From Climacteris rufus (taxonomy: Eukaryota > Chordata > Aves > Passeriformes > Climacteridae): a stretch of 64,000 nt of DNA. The stretch's first letter is position 1. Each line of letters starts with the position of its first letter. The position numbers were made by a program, and so were the translations under genes. Under the pieces are notes generated by a model. The model searched no databases. It had not been told where the DNA came from and saw only the letters and a program-made list of their open reading frames with translations. Shown here one piece after another: positions 61,841 to 64,000 of this stretch. Location: assembly GCA_013398175.1 (NCBI GenBank), contig VZRZ01004297.1, positions 240,051 through 304,050 of the forward strand, given 5' to 3'.

Positions 61841-64000
61841 TATGAAAATTATAGCTGAAAAAAGCAAGACTGTTACTCTGAAAAGCTTTGAAATAAGTCA
61901 GTAGCTCAGTCCTAATCTGAAATCCTGTGGTTAGCTCTCATTTCTTCATGTTAAAAGGACACAAAAAGGAAGAGTTAGGAGCATATAAAGGATCCTTAAC
62001 AAGGCACAGAAAAGTCTTTGTGCATAGAGCAACATAAAGATGAAAATTCTCCACAGAAATCTCGGGAAAGAGGAACATATTGAAGTGTAACTAAAATATT
62101 CCTGTTCGAGCTCTATCTCGGAACTCAGGAGTTTGTTTTGGATCTAAAGTGCACCTCAAGAAGATGAGAAGGGAGAATTAAAATAAGTGGGATTCCCACC
62201 TCAAACTGCTGAAGTTTCAGGTTACCATGATTCAGTCAGAAGCCACACAGCAACTTAAAAAAAAATAAAAGATTGTCTGAGCAGGCTATTTCTTAGACAC
62301 TTCTGAAGCCTTTTGACAGGATGCTTATCTAAAGCCCACTGATTTAATCTGATTTAGCAGTTACAGTGCTGTGGTTAACAGAAGAGAAAATAGAAGCATA
62401 ATCTATATTACATGCAAATCTCTGCATCTATGCCATTAAGTTTAAAATGGCCAGAACTTTACACTTCAATGACAGAGAAGGAATCGACTAAACACAAACT
62501 GTGCTTCCTGAAATATCCAAAGTCTATAGTATTAACAGCCTAAGAGATAGAAAATTTAGGATTTTCAGTAAGAAGCACTCTAATAACTTCTGGGGGCTTA
62601 TTTATCTACTACCCACTTGAATTTGAGTGGAGCACAAACAATTTAATCTTCTCAGTAGCTTGAATAAAGATGAAACCACAAATGGAAAGAAGATGGCAAG
62701 AGAAAATAAACAGATACTGGCTTATATAAAATTGAGTAATGACATCCTGCATTCTGCTCCAACTGCCAAACTCAGCTATCCCCCTTCCTACAAGCCCATT
62801 TCAGTGATTCAATCTGAATACTGCTACACTGCCCCTGCCAGGATTAATTTGTTTTCCTGGATCCCAGATTCTTTGGAAAAGAGAGTTAATTCTCTTGCCA
62901 TAGCTGCTGGCTCCCTGGCACATTCCTGCAGGACTCATTCCCTTGCATGAAGACCCCCTCAGGCTGCAGCTGCTCTGTGAACACCAGAGAAGGAAAAGTT
63001 AAATAAATCATGCCAGAAATTAAAACCACACTTCAGCAGCTGCAACAGTGAAGAGGAAGAGAGGGAACCCGTTTGAATTAATGTATGGCTCCAGCCCAGG
63101 GAGCTGGCTGGGAAAGGCCAGGACAGGAAGGCTTGGCACAGGACAGATAAAGCTTTCTGAACACAAGAAAAGGGACTGAAGTTACTTCCTTCAGAGAGCC
63201 ATGGTCAAAGCACAGCACAAGTCATCTGCCTGCATTAGGTTCCTCCACATCCTGTGGGAATTACAGTCCTTGGAGAAAGAACTCCTCTATTTTTAACAGG
63301 GAAAGACTGTTATGCATTGAGAGACTTAAGAGAAAACAAATATTTTTCTCTTTTAACTTGATAATAGAAATTGAAGCTCTTGACCCTTTATCAAGTCAGA
63401 TGCTTTAGCAGTAGAACTTGGGGCCTCATCATCCCAAACCCTGAACTGCTACTTGTTTCCGGTTATCTTTATCTCAGATATGGTTCTAAGGAACCCCAGT
63501 GACATGCTAGAAACATCACATAACAGGAGTGAGCACATCTGATCACCCCTCTCAACAAGTGTCAGTATTAATGGTGCAACTGAGAAGATACTTGAATTTG
63601 ACAAATCAGTCATGCAGCATACTTCTCTGTGTTGTTATTCCAACCAAGAGACTGGTTAGACAAAAAATAGGAAAAATAGACATGAAACCCTGGAATGGCT
63701 AAAAAACCCACTGGTAGCTACAGATGTGAGAATGTATTTCCAAGAAAAAGACACACAAAAAAAATCCCAAACATGTTTAAACACATCCCTGAAATGAAAA
63801 AATAATCGAGCAAGAGTGTTCATGTTCCCAGACTTTGATGGATTATTGAACAGAAGAGACTGAATGTCTCCTGCTAAGCCACCAGCACATTCACACAAGT
63901 TCAAGCACTCTTCACAAGAAAACACACAGCAGGAAAAGGAGCAAGTTGCATTTAATTACATCAAAAGGGTTGCAGCCAGTAACAGACCAGCTTGCCCCAA

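Larger units (their letters stand above)
55361..64000. other. Distal upstream region, no gene recognised
   Basis: About 8.6 kb without any supported exon. The largest ORFs, such as 56336-57034 plus and 62627-62950 plus, have no recognisable domain. The interval becomes more AT-rich after about 61.5 kb. It contains an inverted repeat at 60084-60110 and a TTA/TTG run at 61808-61840. Confidence 0.55.

Noticed and set aside
62627..62950. Plus-strand ORF of 107 codons with less biased composition
   Set aside because: No family resemblance, no promoter, poly(A) or exon context; chance remains the simplest explanation.

Overview
The window is vertebrate nuclear DNA and is most probably avian. Genes are split by GT-AG introns, introns are fairly compact, and the recognisable dispersed repeats are CR1 (chicken-repeat-1) LINE 3' ends, the dominant interspersed repeat of birds and also present in other sauropsids. 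Nothing prokaryotic, viral or plasmid-like is seen. A sized assembly gap of 391 N lies at 45074-45464.

Left arm (1-6150, plus strand): the 3' eleven exons of EIF4A3, the DEAD-box ATPase of the exon junction complex. They encode residues 57-411 of a protein that matches the 411-residue family length with no frame break. The window opens inside this gene, in a GGGGCC-type repeat tract ending 33 nt before the first visible exon. A CR1 fragment sits in the first visible intron. About 2 kb of gene-free DNA (6151-8159) then separates two convergent genes.

Centre (about 8160 to the CpG island at 44490-46070, minus strand): ATL2 (atlastin-2), the dynamin-like GTPase that fuses ER tubules. Twelve coding exons read in frame from an acidic N-terminal stretch through the GTPase motifs, helical middle domain, membrane hairpin and C-terminal tail (554 residues visible). 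A second, mutually exclusive terminal exon at 10496-10603 gives a different tail ending in a dilysine motif. The first coding exon was not found; the best place for it is the N gap inside the CpG island, so intron 1 spans over 16 kb.

Right arm (46071-64000): about 18 kb upstream of ATL2 in which I recognise no exon. It holds a degraded CR1 near 55.0-55.4 kb, simple repeats and a perfect 13-bp inverted repeat at 60084-60110.

The two genes do not act in one pathway. EIF4A3 works on spliced mRNA in the nucleus and cytoplasm, ATL2 on ER membranes. Their adjacency is notable because the human orthologues lie on different chromosomes (17q25 and 2p22). The points most worth a second look are the G4C2 tract, the EIF4A3-ATL2 linkage, the alternative atlastin tail with its weak upstream splice donor, and an 18-bp in-frame tandem duplication in ATL2 exon 2. 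I found no evidence of an undescribed multi-gene system.
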